Positions 35,906 to 44,496 are shown, counted from the stretch's first letter. The stretch: DNA of 64,000 bases from Streptomyces sp. BA2 (GCF_009769735.1 NZ_WSRO01000002.1:372001-436000); one strand, 5' to 3'. Program-made: numbers and translations. The notes: generated by a model not told the origin, from the sequence alone.

Positions 35906-36222
35906 GCGCCGAAACCCACGACCCTCTGGAGGGTTTTGACACCACCATTCACGCCCCGAACCGGCTGCGCATCTGCGCCCTCCTGGACACCGCGGGCGAG
36001 GCGGAGTTCGGCCTGGTCCAAGAGCAACTCGCCCTCTCCGCCTCCGCGCTGAGCAAGCACGTCACCGTACTGATGGACACCGGCTACGTCGGGCAACGCA
36101 AGGCCGTCCGCGACACCCGGCAGCGCGTCTGGCTTCACCTGACCCGGCGAGGCCGGGATGCCTACCAGGGGCACCTTGCGGCGCTGCGGGCGATAGTCGG
36201 GCCGTCGAATCCGGCTCTCTGA
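35902..36222 (+). CDS. Winged-helix transcriptional regulator
   Basis: A 106-residue winged-helix protein of the short MarR/ArsR-like type. PNRLRICALLDTAGEAEFGL, the recognition segment ALSASALSKHVTVLMDTGYV and the wing RKAVRDTRQRVWLHLTRRG are clear. It overlaps the upstream membrane protein gene by 4 nt. The three TTTCC-N5-GGAAA palindromes before that gene are the probable binding sites, giving autoregulation of the pair. Ligand and physiological signal are unknown. Confidence 0.82.
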   Translation: MSAETHDPLEGFDTTIHAPNRLRICALLDTAGEAEFGLVQEQLALSASALSKHVTVLMDTGYVGQRKAVRDTRQRVWLHLTRRGRDAYQGHLAALRAIVGPSNPAL

Positions 36223-36295
36223 TCACGATCGGCGGCCAGCAGCGGCCTGATCTCTCCGATGTCGGGGATCAGGTCGAGTGCCTGCGGGTAGCCAC

Positions 36296-36895
36296 TCATG
36301 CCTCGGGGTCGCGCAGGCCGACGCAGTCAAAGGCCCAGAAGAGCTCTGAGTACACGAAGGTGCCCGTCATCCACGGCTCGTGAGCGGACAACCGGGCGAC
36401 CTGGAAGGCGGCTTCAGGGATACGCAGCGACGGCGAACGGAAGCCCACCGCGCTGGCACCCTCGAAGCCGCGCGTGCCGTAGTAGCGCGGTGAACCCTCC
36501 AGGAATACCAACGGCACACCTTGGTTGTCGGCCGCCTCGAGGGCGTACGCGATGAGCTGCGTACCGATGCCCTGACGCTGGAACTCCGGGACCACGCCCA
36601 GCGGTGACAGCGACAGAACGTCCACGATCCGGCGCGGAGCGTCCAACCGCGTCGCGCTCAGCAGGACATGCCCGACGACCCGGTCATCAACGGTGGCGAC
36701 GAAGGACATCGGCGCCAACGCAGCCTCCGCGACGCGAAGTGCCTCCACGAGTCCGGGCACCCGCACGCTGTCACCGAAGGCGCGCGTATGAACCTCGCGC
36801 ACGTCTCGGTGATCGTCAGCGGTCTCTTCCCGGATCACCAGCCCGGCACCTTCGGAAGCGGTCCGGGAGCCTTCAGGCGCATCGTGTGACGTCAT
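36296..36895 (-). CDS. GNAT family N-acetyltransferase
   Basis: A 199-residue acetyltransferase. It begins with a disordered MTSHDAPEGSRTASEGAG stretch. The GNAT core follows: VIREETADDHRDVREVHTRA, VGHVLLSATRL, the acetyl-CoA motif SLSPLGVVPEFQRQGIGTQL and PLVFLEGSPRYYGTRGFEGA. The last block is typical of the YhbS/predicted N-acetyltransferase branch, which acts on small molecules or proteins. ATG 36895 is chosen over an upstream frame. It is convergent with the winged-helix gene. Confidence 0.85.
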   Translation of the reverse strand: MTSHDAPEGSRTASEGAGLVIREETADDHRDVREVHTRAFGDSVRVPGLVEALRVAEAALAPMSFVATVDDRVVGHVLLSATRLDAPRRIVDVLSLSPLGVVPEFQRQGIGTQLIAYALEAADNQGVPLVFLEGSPRYYGTRGFEGASAVGFRSPSLRIPEAAFQVARLSAHEPWMTGTFVYSELFWAFDCVGLRDPEA

Positions 36896-37152
36896 GGCCG
36901 CGAGGGTAGATCGCGGAGCGGCTCGTGCGCGAGGCAATTGCGCACCAGGCCGTCACCCCACCGGAGTGGGCGCCTCGAAGGACTGCTGGCGTCTCTTCCA
37001 GTCGTCCGCGCTCCACTCGCGAACGGCCGCATCGCGAGAGCGGCGCCCTCTTCGCAGGGGGCGCCTCAGGTACCCAGGTTATCGACGGCTGCAGGCTTCC
37101 TGCTGCGGGACAGACACGTGCTGCCCACTCGCAGCACCCAAGGGCAGCGGCG

Positions 37153-37434
37153 TCAGTCGTGCGGGAGCAGGGAGCCGAGCGGACCCAGGTCGAGATTGAG
37201 GTCTTCGCGACGCAGTCCATGACGCTCGCAAAGATCGGTCATGCGTTCGTCGAGGAGCATGAGCGCGGTCCCGACTCTTTCCTCTTGTTCGTCGGTGAGG
37301 TCTCCGGCGTCGAACCGGCGCACGGCTTGACGCTCCATCAGCTGACGGAGCAATTCGACCACGGTGAGGACAAGGGAGGCCAGGTCGCGGCCGACCGCGT
37401 CGGGATCGAGGTCCAATCGCGCGCTCGCGCTCAC
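37153..37434 (-). CDS. gvpK: Gas vesicle protein GvpK
   Basis: A 93-residue GvpK. The signature is nearly complete: LDLDPDAVGRDLASLVLTVV, ELLRQLMERQAVRRFDAGDL and LCERHGLRREDLNLDLGPLG. It is a minor accessory protein needed for gas vesicle formation. GTG 37434 overlaps the gvpS stop (GTGA), so I use it rather than the upstream ATG. It is the last gene of the cluster. Confidence 0.93.
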   Translation of the reverse strand: MSASARLDLDPDAVGRDLASLVLTVVELLRQLMERQAVRRFDAGDLTDEQEERVGTALMLLDERMTDLCERHGLRREDLNLDLGPLGSLLPHD

Positions 37435-37667
37435 AGCGGCCCTCCGTCCGCCCACGGCGCTGGGACACGCTCACTCACCGACGCCAGCAGCGCGTGCAGC
37501 GAGATCCGTACCAATGGCACCTCTGCGATGGCGATGACGAGGTCGCCGCTGACCACGACTCCGGTGGCGAGCACCCGGTCGAGGAGGTCCACGAGTGGCA
37601 CACCGATAGGGGCGCCGCTGTCCGGGCCCTGCCAGGCGACAGGTTGGGCGGCTGTGTGCGGGCTCAT
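37431..37667 (-). CDS. gvpS: Gas vesicle protein GvpS (GvpA/J-like)
   Basis: A 78-residue GvpA-related protein. The core helix-strand region reads VPLVDLLDRVLATGVVVSGD and LVIAIAEVPLVRISLHALLA, matching the shell-protein fold. Its position between gvpL and gvpK matches gvpS of Streptomyces clusters. ATG 37667 overlaps the gvpL stop by 4 nt, and its own stop overlaps gvpK. Confidence 0.9.
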   Translation of the reverse strand: MSPHTAAQPVAWQGPDSGAPIGVPLVDLLDRVLATGVVVSGDLVIAIAEVPLVRISLHALLASVSERVPAPWADGGPL

Positions 37668-38584
37668 GCGCGGCTCCCTACGACATCGGGCCGGCCCTGG
37701 CCGTCGGGCCGGCCCTGGCCGTTGGGCCGGCCGCCGCCTTGCCGCTGGGCATGTGATGGGGCGGTCTCTTCCGTGGGGGAGGCCGCGTCCACAAACGAGT
37801 AGGGCACCCACGGCCCGGTGGCTTCCACCTCGCAGCCCTCGAATTCGGGTGCGGCCCGCAGACGATCGAGGAGCGCGAGGAGTTCCACGCCCCTCTGCTC
37901 GGCAACCAGATAAGCGGCGTTCATGATCTGAGTGCGGCCACGGCCGACGATCTCGGCGCTGTGCGGTCTGCGGCGCACTGTCGCATCCGCGACCGAGAGG
38001 ACGGCACGGTCCAGCAACTCGGCAGCGTCCAGCGCGCGTTGCCGACGGTCGTCCCGTTCCTGGCCGCGCTCGCGCAATCGGGCCAGGTAGGCCCGGCCGC
38101 TGGGTGAGGGCGTTTCGTCGTCTTGCGCCGAGGACTTTTGCGGGCTCTGCGGCGACTGCGCCCGGGGGGCGAGCAGATTGACCTTCACCGCCCACTCGTA
38201 CCGGCCCGTGATCCGGTCCAGAGTGCTTTCGAAACACGGCCCGTTGGCCACCAAGGCGGCCCGACTCCGTTCCTCGGAGTGATACAGCGTGGCCAGCGGA
38301 AGCGGGATCGCGCCGCCCCGCGCAGCAAAGGCGGTCACCACTGCGTGATGGTCCCGTACGCAGCGCTCCAGCGTCGCGGGGTCGGACAGCCGCTCGCGCA
38401 GTGCCGCTTCGGAGTAGTCGTGGACCGGAACGTCCTGGACCACGGCCCACAGAGCGCCGGCCGGAACCAGTCGCAGAGGGCCGCCGCCTTCGTGGCCCGC
38501 CAGGTCGGGGGGCAGCGCCGGGCCGTGGCCTCGTCGGACGGCGAACACACACACGGCGTACGCGGGGGTGGGCGCTGTTGCCAT
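37664..38584 (-). CDS. gvpL: Gas vesicle protein GvpL/GvpF family
   Basis: A 306-residue GvpL/F protein. Typical parts are YAVCVFAVRRGHGPALPPDL, VQDVPVHDYSEAALRERLSD, RCVRDHHAVVTAFAARGGAI-type sequence followed by PLPLATLYHSEERSRAALVA, and VNLLAP. The C-terminal tail has a repeated GRPNGQGRPDGQGRPD stretch, a low-complexity extension. ATG 38584 has AAGGAG upstream at a slightly long spacing. GvpL/F proteins are thought to assist shell-protein nucleation or chaperoning. Confidence 0.92.
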   Translation of the reverse strand: MATAPTPAYAVCVFAVRRGHGPALPPDLAGHEGGGPLRLVPAGALWAVVQDVPVHDYSEAALRERLSDPATLERCVRDHHAVVTAFAARGGAIPLPLATLYHSEERSRAALVANGPCFESTLDRITGRYEWAVKVNLLAPRAQSPQSPQKSSAQDDETPSPSGRAYLARLRERGQERDDRRQRALDAAELLDRAVLSVADATVRRRPHSAEIVGRGRTQIMNAAYLVAEQRGVELLALLDRLRAAPEFEGCEVEATGPWVPYSFVDAASPTEETAPSHAQRQGGGRPNGQGRPDGQGRPDVVGSRA

Positions 38585-38600
38585 CAGTGGGACTTCTCCT

Positions 38601-38960
38601 TCATCCGTTCGGTCGCGGCGGTCTGTCGTCGGCGGGAGTGAGTTCTTCCAGTTGTGCGCGCAGCCGCCGGTTTTCCTCGCGGAGGTCGTCGCGGGCGGCG
38701 CTCGATGACAGGGCCGGGTCCGTCTCCCACCAGTCGATGCCGGCCTTGCGCGCGGTGTCCACGGAGGCGATGAACAGCCGGAGCCGGATGGTGAGCAACT
38801 CGATGTCGAGCAGGTCGATCTTGATGTCTCCGGCGATGACGATGCCTTTGTCCAGCACTCGTTCGAGGATGTCGGCGAGGCTTCCATCAGGGGGACGGGA
38901 AAGGTCCGATGCCGGAGGTGAGGAGCGCCAGGTGTCGAGGTCGTCCATGGAGCCGGTCAC
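38601..38960 (-). CDS. gvpJ: Gas vesicle protein GvpJ (GvpA/J family)
   Basis: A 119-residue GvpJ. The conserved core is SLADILERVLDKGIVIAGDI, KIDLLDIELLTIRLRLFIAS and VDTARKAGIDWWETDPALSS, followed by a short coiled coil. GTG 38960 overlaps the gvpZ stop (GTGA), which argues for it over ATG 38948. It is thought to act as a vesicle tip or nucleation component. Confidence 0.92.
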   Translation of the reverse strand: MTGSMDDLDTWRSSPPASDLSRPPDGSLADILERVLDKGIVIAGDIKIDLLDIELLTIRLRLFIASVDTARKAGIDWWETDPALSSSAARDDLREENRRLRAQLEELTPADDRPPRPNG

Positions 38961-39964
38961 CGCCTTCGGGCGGATCGGGCGCGGGGTCGCCCGCCGTCCT
39001 CATCGCCCTCATCGTCCTGGTCCTCCGGGACATCCTCGTGGGCCTCCTGGTCGTACTCCTCGTCGTCGTACTCCTCGTCCTCGGCGTCATCCTCGTACTC
39101 CGAATCGGCGTCGTCGTCCCCGCCCTCGTCGTCGTAGTCGTCGTCCTCCAGGCCCTCCTCGTGGGTGCGGACGACCTCACCGTCCCAGATCTCACCGCGC
39201 CAGCCCTCCACCTCTTCGTCCGCATTGAGCGTCACGTAGCGGGCGAAGTGCTTGAGGTCGAGTCGCAGACGACGGCCCTGAGCACGCCAGAGGTTGCCGG
39301 TCTTCTCGAAGAATCCGGCGGGGTAGTACTCGACGACCACTACGACACGGGTCAGCGTCGGGGCAAGCTCGTGGAAACTGACGGCCCCCCGGGTGCTCCC
39401 CTTGCTGCCTTCCGACGTCCAGACGATCCGTTCGTCGGGCACCTGTTCCTGAACCGTCGCCTTCCAACTCCTGCTGGACGGACCGACCTTCACCTTCCAG
39501 TCCGAACTCACGTCGTCGTCGGACATCGAGACGCTGCGGACGCCCTTGGTGAAACTGCTGAACTCCTCGTACTGAGTCCACTGGTCGTAGACGGTTCGCA
39601 GCGGGACACCCACGTCGATCGTCTCGACGATATTGGTGACCTTGGTGTCACCGGTGCCCCGGCCACCGCCCGAGGAGAATAGGTCCTTCGCCTTACCGAC
39701 GACGCTGTCCTTGAGGTCTTTGGCCTTCTCCGCCGCAACGGCCTTCACAGGCGAGTCCCCTGACAGCATCCGGCCGCCCGCCCCTGGGAGTGACCCGCCA
39801 TTGTCCGCCACGTCCTGCAGTTTGTCGGTGAGACCACTCAGCGCGTCACCCAACCGGTCAGTCAGGTGTTGTGCCTGAGCATCGAGAAAGTCGGTGAGCC
39901 CATCACGCAGCCGGTCCATGCCAGACTCGCCGCCGCTGCCGGCGCTGTTCTTCCGTTCGGCCAT
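38957..39964 (-). CDS. gvpZ: Gas vesicle cluster SRPBCC protein GvpZ
   Basis: A 335-residue protein. The N-terminal amphipathic helices (about 15-95) are followed by a SRPBCC/START-like polyketide-cyclase fold (about 105-260) with TNIVETIDVGVPLRTVYDQW, EEFSSFTKGVRSVSMSDDD and FHELAPTLTRVVVVVEYYP. The last 65 residues are almost wholly Asp/Glu/Tyr (for example DDDADSEYEDDAEDEEYDDE). A ligand- or lipid-binding role in vesicle biogenesis is possible but unproven. gvpY lies 6 nt upstream, and its stop overlaps the gvpJ start. Confidence 0.85.
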   Translation of the reverse strand: MAERKNSAGSGGESGMDRLRDGLTDFLDAQAQHLTDRLGDALSGLTDKLQDVADNGGSLPGAGGRMLSGDSPVKAVAAEKAKDLKDSVVGKAKDLFSSGGGRGTGDTKVTNIVETIDVGVPLRTVYDQWTQYEEFSSFTKGVRSVSMSDDDVSSDWKVKVGPSSRSWKATVQEQVPDERIVWTSEGSKGSTRGAVSFHELAPTLTRVVVVVEYYPAGFFEKTGNLWRAQGRRLRLDLKHFARYVTLNADEEVEGWRGEIWDGEVVRTHEEGLEDDDYDDEGGDDDADSEYEDDAEDEEYDDEEYDQEAHEDVPEDQDDEGDEDGGRPRARSARRR

Positions 39965-39970
39965 GGCCGG

Positions 39971-40999
39971 TCAGCTCCTCTGCCTCGAACGCGACGTCGC
40001 TTTGCCACTCGACCTCTTGGCGGCACCGGTCTTCTTCGCCGTTGTCTTCTTCGCCGTTGTCTTCTTCGTTGCGGACTTCTTCGTTGCGGACTTCTTCGCC
40101 GCGGACTTCTTCGCCGCTGTCTTCTTTGCGGAGGTCGACTTCTTCGCGGGGGATGTCTTCTTCGCGGGGGATGTCTTCTTCGCGGGGGTGGCCTTCTTCG
40201 CCGGGGCTTTCCTTGCCGCCGTCTTCTTGCCGGGAGAGGACTTCTTCGCTGCTGCACTCTTCTTGGCTGAGGCAGTCTTCTTGGCCGAGGCAGCCTTCTT
40301 GCCCGCAGAAGACTTCTTCACCGCTGGAGAATCCGACCCTTTTTTCCTGCCCTTGGGGCCTTCGCGTTCAGTACGCGCTATCGCGGTCTTCTTGCCCTGA
40401 GATTTCTTCCCAGCCGGCCTCGGGGCCGAGCGTTCGCGACCCCCGCTCCGGCGCGGCGTCGATCGACGTTCCGTGTGGCGACGCGGGCGTCGGCGTGGGT
40501 GATCGTCACGGCTGGTGGCGCTGTCACGACGACGTGAGGTCCGGCTTCGAGACGGGGCCGGCGGCTCCTCGTCGCTTTCCTCATCTTCCTCATCGCCGTC
40601 TACGTCATCGGCCTCATCGTCATACCGCGCGTCCTGCTCATCCCAGTCCTCGTCCTGCTCATCGTCGTACTCATCCTGCTCCCGCGACGAGCGCAGGGTC
40701 TGTGTGCGCTCGGCAAGTCTGTCCGTGAAAGAGGACAGTTGACGACCAGCCGCAGCGGACATCGCGGCCCGCCCCGCATCCATCAGCTCGCCCCTGACCT
40801 GTTCACTGAGATCAGCGAATTGTGGTGACTCACGCAGCCGTTGGGCACCCTGTCTGAGCAGTTCCTGCGGCGAGAGGCCGAACTTGCGACCCGCGAGATA
40901 CGAGCCGACGGCGAAAGCGAGCTTTGCCTTTTTCGTACGTCCTAGGAGGTACCCCCCGGCTACTGCTGCGCCGAGAGCGATTCGGTTTCGTTCATTCAT
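39971..40999 (-). CDS. gvpY: Gas vesicle cluster protein GvpY with histone-H1-like tail
   Basis: A 342-residue protein with three parts. The N-terminal region (1-105) has a glycine/alanine membrane-like helix (LGAAVAGGYLLGR). An acidic middle (about 108-150, many Asp/Glu) follows. The C-terminal half (about 195-342) is built from KK-containing, H1-like repeats such as PAKKT, SAKKS and TAKKT, strongly basic. Streptomyces gvpY genes occupy this place. The tail could bind nucleic acid or the acidic tails of GvpZ and GvpA (inference). Low-complexity repeats make this region prone to assembly or slippage differences. Confidence 0.85.
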   Translation of the reverse strand: MNERNRIALGAAVAGGYLLGRTKKAKLAFAVGSYLAGRKFGLSPQELLRQGAQRLRESPQFADLSEQVRGELMDAGRAAMSAAAGRQLSSFTDRLAERTQTLRSSREQDEYDDEQDEDWDEQDARYDDEADDVDGDEEDEESDEEPPAPSRSRTSRRRDSATSRDDHPRRRPRRHTERRSTPRRSGGRERSAPRPAGKKSQGKKTAIARTEREGPKGRKKGSDSPAVKKSSAGKKAASAKKTASAKKSAAAKKSSPGKKTAARKAPAKKATPAKKTSPAKKTSPAKKSTSAKKTAAKKSAAKKSATKKSATKKTTAKKTTAKKTGAAKRSSGKATSRSRQRS

Positions 41000-41043
41000 C
41001 AGGAACTTCCCGTGAGTCGAGGCTGACGCAGCCGCCCACAGCG

Positions 41044-41286
41044 TCAGGAGGCCGGTCGGTAAGGACGACGTTCCAACAAGTCGAGCAAGTGCTCCTCTTC
41101 GCGTTCGAACTGGTCGAGATCGATGTCACCCTGGTCCAAGGCTTCGTTGAGGGCAGCGAGCCGAGCTCTCACGGCGTCCGGGGAATACAACTCGGCTTCC
41201 GCCGCCTCGATCAGCCGGTCCGCGACCCAGCCGACCCCGCGGATCGGCGCCAGCGGGAGCAGCAGGATGCCGCTGATCAACCCCAT
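41044..41286 (-). CDS. gvpG: Gas vesicle protein GvpG
   Basis: An 80-residue GvpG: MGLISGILLLPLAPIRGVGW, then VADRLIEAAEAELYSPDAVR and FEREEEHLLDLLERR. It is a small helical accessory protein of the vesicle cluster. The gvpF stop is 1 nt upstream, so the genes are tightly coupled. Confidence 0.92.
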   Translation of the reverse strand: MGLISGILLLPLAPIRGVGWVADRLIEAAEAELYSPDAVRARLAALNEALDQGDIDLDQFEREEEHLLDLLERRPYRPAS

Positions 41287-41287
41287 G

Positions 41288-42043
41288 TCACGCGCCTACA
41301 GGTACAGCTTCGGCGCTCACGAAGCTGTAACAAGGCAAGGGGCCGGTGAGCGTCAGTGTGATTCGTCCACGGCATCGGGTTGCGAGCAGATCAACGGCCC
41401 TACGGAAAGCGGTCTCGGCGCTTTGCGGCACAAGGAAGGAGACGTTCATGGCCCCTGCGGCGCTTTCGCGCCCTTCGCGCATCTCAGCTGCCAAGGGGCG
41501 AAGTTCGGCCACCACGTCGACGGCCGCCTGCTCCGCTCGGCGTTGCAGTGCACCGGCGACGGCTTCGCCCAGGCGCACGTTCGCCTCGTAGCCCGGGCGC
41601 CGCCGGGTCGTCTCGCGCAGCGCGCGCAGGCCGGCGTCCTCGCCCAACAGATCGGGCAGGGCCTCCGGCACGCACTCTCCTTTGAGGTTCCACTCGGCCT
41701 TGCCCTCCAGCCGTGTCAGCGCGGCGAGATGGGCCTCCCGGGCGGAGTCAAGGCCGGCCAGGACAGTCTCCTCATCGGGGGCGATCACGCCGAAGCGCAT
41801 CGGCAGGACGGAACCGTGCTGGGCGAGCACGCCGAGCACGTCCTGATGAGCGCTCAAGTCGCGCCGCCGAGCACGCGGACGCCCAGCCACCCGGCTCACG
41901 ACGGCCGCCAGACCGTCTTGGCTCAGCACTGACACCACGGCGTTCTCGTCGCCGACAGCCCGGCAGTGGCGTGCGTGTGCGGCGGTCCCGGGGGCACTGA
42001 TGGCATACACGTACAGGCCGGGCGGGCCGGAGGGTGTGGGCAC
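41288..42043 (-). CDS. gvpF: Gas vesicle protein GvpF
   Basis: A 251-residue GvpL/F family protein. LYVYAISAPGTAAHARHCRA, DLSAHQDVLGVLAQHGSVLP with MRFGVIAPDEETV, WNLKGE and GAMNVSFLVPQSAETAFRRA are family blocks; the C-terminus ends GPLPCYSFV. GTG 42043 starts it, 2 nt after the gvpA stop. It probably binds GvpA and helps assembly. Confidence 0.93.
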   Translation of the reverse strand: MPTPSGPPGLYVYAISAPGTAAHARHCRAVGDENAVVSVLSQDGLAAVVSRVAGRPRARRRDLSAHQDVLGVLAQHGSVLPMRFGVIAPDEETVLAGLDSAREAHLAALTRLEGKAEWNLKGECVPEALPDLLGEDAGLRALRETTRRRPGYEANVRLGEAVAGALQRRAEQAAVDVVAELRPLAAEMREGRESAAGAMNVSFLVPQSAETAFRRAVDLLATRCRGRITLTLTGPLPCYSFVSAEAVPVGA

Positions 42044-42045
42044 GG

Positions 42046-42549
42046 TTAGTCCTCTTCGTCTTCGTCACGGCGCCGTGCGCGAGGGCGCTGACCGGCACGA
42101 GATGTGGAGCGGGAACGGGAGGTCGAGCGGGAGGGGGCACTGCGGCGCGGGCGGCTCGTCTCGCGCTCTTCTTCTTCGTCGTCGTCCTCGTCAGAACCGG
42201 CGTCCAGACCCAGGGTGTCCTTGACCTTGTCGCCAACGGAACGTGCGGCCTTCTTGGCGCCGACCTTGCCCACCGTGGCCGCGCCGCCCCCGAAGAGTTC
42301 CGGGACGGTCTTGGTACGAGAATCGTGTTCGAGGTCGAGGCGATTGCATGCCTCTGCGAAGCGGAGGTACGTGTCGACGGACGCGATGACGATTCTCGCG
42401 TCGATCTTCAGGATCTCGATGCCGACCAGTGAGACCCGGACGAAGACGTCGATGACCATGCCGCGGTCGAGTATGAGTTCCAGGACGTCGTAGAGCGTGC
42501 CCGCCCGGGGCGCGCAAGGGACGACGTCCTCACTGTAGGTGGTGGTCAT
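42046..42549 (-). CDS. gvpA: Gas vesicle structural protein GvpA with charged tail
   Basis: A 167-residue GvpA. Residues about 17-75 hold the shell-forming core: [40 protein letters not shown] and [17 protein letters not shown]. Classical cyanobacterial GvpA is about 70 residues. The additional 90 residues here are mixed-charge and rich in Asp/Glu then Arg/Ser (for example [20 protein letters not shown]). Extended tails are common in Streptomyces GvpA. Whether such proteins form buoyant vesicles is not settled. Confidence 0.92.
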   Translation of the reverse strand: MTTTYSEDVVPCAPRAGTLYDVLELILDRGMVIDVFVRVSLVGIEILKIDARIVIASVDTYLRFAEACNRLDLEHDSRTKTVPELFGGGAATVGKVGAKKAARSVGDKVKDTLGLDAGSDEDDDEEEERETSRPRRSAPSRSTSRSRSTSRAGQRPRARRRDEDEED

Positions 42550-42588
42550 GAAAGAGCCTGCTCCTCTCGAGGGCGCAGAAGGTGCGCC

Positions 42589-42918
42589 TCAGCTGTCCGC
42601 CCAGCCGCGTCGGTAGCGGCGGACTCTGCGGTACTGCGTCAGGCGTCCGTGCGCGTCCAGATCCACCTCGTAGGTGGCCAGGAGACTGGTGGTGTCGGGG
42701 ATTCGAGCCACCTCCAGCACATCCACGCTGACCCGCCAGCCATCGCTCTCGTTCGGGCAGACGGCCGACACACCCTCAGCCCGGTGACCGATGAGCTCGG
42801 TCAGCGTCCGGCATGCCTCGCCGACCAGTTCCCGCAGGTCCACGGCGCCGTGCTCGTCGCCGCGCTTCGCCGACCGTCGGGGGGCGGCGGCCTGGGTGCG
42901 TCGTGAGCGCTCGGTCAT
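42589..42918 (-). CDS. gvpO: Gas vesicle protein GvpO
   Basis: A 109-residue GvpO, first gene of the cluster. A basic N-terminus (MTERSRRTQAAAPRRSAKRG) precedes the domain with VDLRELVGEACRTLTELIGH, GWRVSVDVLEVARIPDTTSL and LATYEVDLDAHGRLTQYRRV. ATG 42918 starts it. The cluster promoter should lie just upstream, where three 8-bp direct repeats occur. Confidence 0.92.
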   Translation of the reverse strand: MTERSRRTQAAAPRRSAKRGDEHGAVDLRELVGEACRTLTELIGHRAEGVSAVCPNESDGWRVSVDVLEVARIPDTTSLLATYEVDLDAHGRLTQYRRVRRYRRGWADS

Positions 42919-43503
42919 GCGACCACTCTTGAAGGCCCGGTCCTCGATGGCACGGGCTGATAGACCGAACAGGTGCCGAGGTGCCGAGGTGCCGCAGGGC
43001 AACGTGCCCCTGGCCGATAGCCGAACGGAGAAGGCACGGGGGGGCACAGGAGCGGGAAGGCCGCCGTGGTCGTCAGGGCCGGGACGGCTGTGGGGATGCT
43101 AGGTGCATCGCGGGCAGCGGCGGCGGGGCAGTGCACGGGGTTGCGACGGCGGCCTCGCGGTGGCCGACGCCTCGCATCCGGCGCCCGACACCCCGACTCG
43201 AACGCCCACCATCCGCGCCGGCAAGACCCCTGGCGGATGCTGCAGCCGCGGGCCTGGCTCACCAACGCGCCTTGCGTGAAACGCGACATGAGCAAGCCAA
43301 GCCCGTCACGTGCGACCACGACCGCTGCCTCTGACAAAAGCGGTTGATCGTGAGGCGGCTCGGGCCAGAGTATGGGGAGCGATGAGCCGCGGTCGTGGAC
43401 CGTGCCGGGCGAAGTGCGGCGGTCTGACAGCGAGTCCAAGGATGCATGACATGTGCGCGTGTCTGCTTCGCCGCACGGAGCAGACCCAACGTAGGAGCTG
43501 CAC
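42919..43503. other. Divergent intergenic region upstream of gvpO
   Basis: 585 bp lie between gvpO (minus) and the phosphotransferase gene (plus). The part next to gvpO contains three 8-bp direct repeats; no sigmaB-type promoter could be recognised. The remaining roughly 500 bp hold no gene I can support. Confidence 0.5.
42971..42994. repeat. Three tandem 8-bp repeats before gvpO
   Basis: AGGTGCCG is repeated exactly three times in a row (42971-42978, 42979-42986, 42987-42994), ending 53-76 bp upstream of the gvpO start. The position is suitable for a regulator or for slippage that changes promoter spacing. Confidence 0.8.
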
Positions 43504-44400
43504 TTGGCCACCGTGAGAACCGCAGACACCCGGCCCGCCATCGACGCCGCACTGGCCAGACGCCTGGTGGATACACAGTTTCCCCAGTGGGCCGGGGTGC
43601 CTCTGGAAGTGGTCGACCCAGCCGGTTCGGACCATGTGATCTACCGCCTGGGCCAAGACCTCTCTGTCCGGTTGCCGTGCCACGCTGGGGCCATGGGGCA
43701 GGCCACGAAGGAAGCTGAGTGGCTGCCCCGGCTCGCCCCGCACCTGCCCCTGGCCGTTCCGACACCGGTGCAGGTAGGCGTGCCCGCCTTCGGTTACCCG
43801 TGGCGTTGGGCGGTGTCCCGCTGGTTGGACGGCGAGGTGGCGACTGCCGAGGCGTTGGCAGACTCTTCCGCGGCCGCTGTCGAACTGGCTGGGTTCCTCA
43901 CCGCTCTTCAGCAGTTTGCGCCCGAGGGGCTGTTCGAAGAGGCCCGCGATGACCTGATCGTCCAGCCGCTTGCCGAGCGAGACCGCGCGACACGGGCCGC
44001 CATCGCGAAGATCGGCAGCACGTTCGACGCCGCAGCCATGACCGAGCTGTGGGACGCGGCGATGAATGCCCCTGGATGGAATCGTTCGCCGGTCTGGTGC
44101 CACGGCGACTTCCACACCGGCAACCTACTGACCACCGACGGTCGTCTCAGCGCAGTCATTGACTTCGGCGGCCTCGCCATCGGCGACCCTGCCTGCGACC
44201 TCACCATCGCCTTCACTCTGATGTCAGCCCAGAGCCGGGCCGTCTTCCGCGCCTGCCTGGACGTGGACGACGCCACCTGGCTTCGAGGCCGCGGCTGGGC
44301 CTTGGCTACCGGCCTCAACGCTTACACGTCCTACGCCGCCGTCAATCCCCGGGTTGCTGCGGCTACCACCCGCCAGATCAACGAGGCTCTCATAGGCTAA
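43504..44400 (+). CDS. Aminoglycoside phosphotransferase-like kinase
   Basis: A 298-residue APH-fold protein. It has VIYRLGQDLSVRLPCHAGAM (N-lobe lysine region is weak), the catalytic loop VWCHGDFHTGNLLTTDGRLS (HGDxxxxN) and AVIDFGGLAIGDPACDLTIA (DFG-like metal site). The WxVSRWLDG and WCHGD motifs place it with the common actinobacterial aminoglycoside/choline kinase-like group; the substrate cannot be told. The start is TTG 43504, with AGGAG 7 nt upstream; GTG 43513 is the alternative. It is divergent from the gvp cluster. Confidence 0.85.
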   Translation: MATVRTADTRPAIDAALARRLVDTQFPQWAGVPLEVVDPAGSDHVIYRLGQDLSVRLPCHAGAMGQATKEAEWLPRLAPHLPLAVPTPVQVGVPAFGYPWRWAVSRWLDGEVATAEALADSSAAAVELAGFLTALQQFAPEGLFEEARDDLIVQPLAERDRATRAAIAKIGSTFDAAAMTELWDAAMNAPGWNRSPVWCHGDFHTGNLLTTDGRLSAVIDFGGLAIGDPACDLTIAFTLMSAQSRAVFRACLDVDDATWLRGRGWALATGLNAYTSYAAVNPRVAAATTRQINEALIG

Positions 44401-44496
44401 CTGGCCCCAACAAACAAGCCGTTGGACGTGTCGGTGGGTGATCAGGCAGAGGGCGATGCCACGAGGAAGGCTGTCCAGGCCGGCGCCGTGTGGCTC

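Noticed and set aside
40010..40330. Dense CTTCTTCGC-type repeats, considered as a repeat array or CRISPR-like element
   Set aside because: They are the codon-level repeats of the lysine-rich gvpY tail, in frame, with no spacers.
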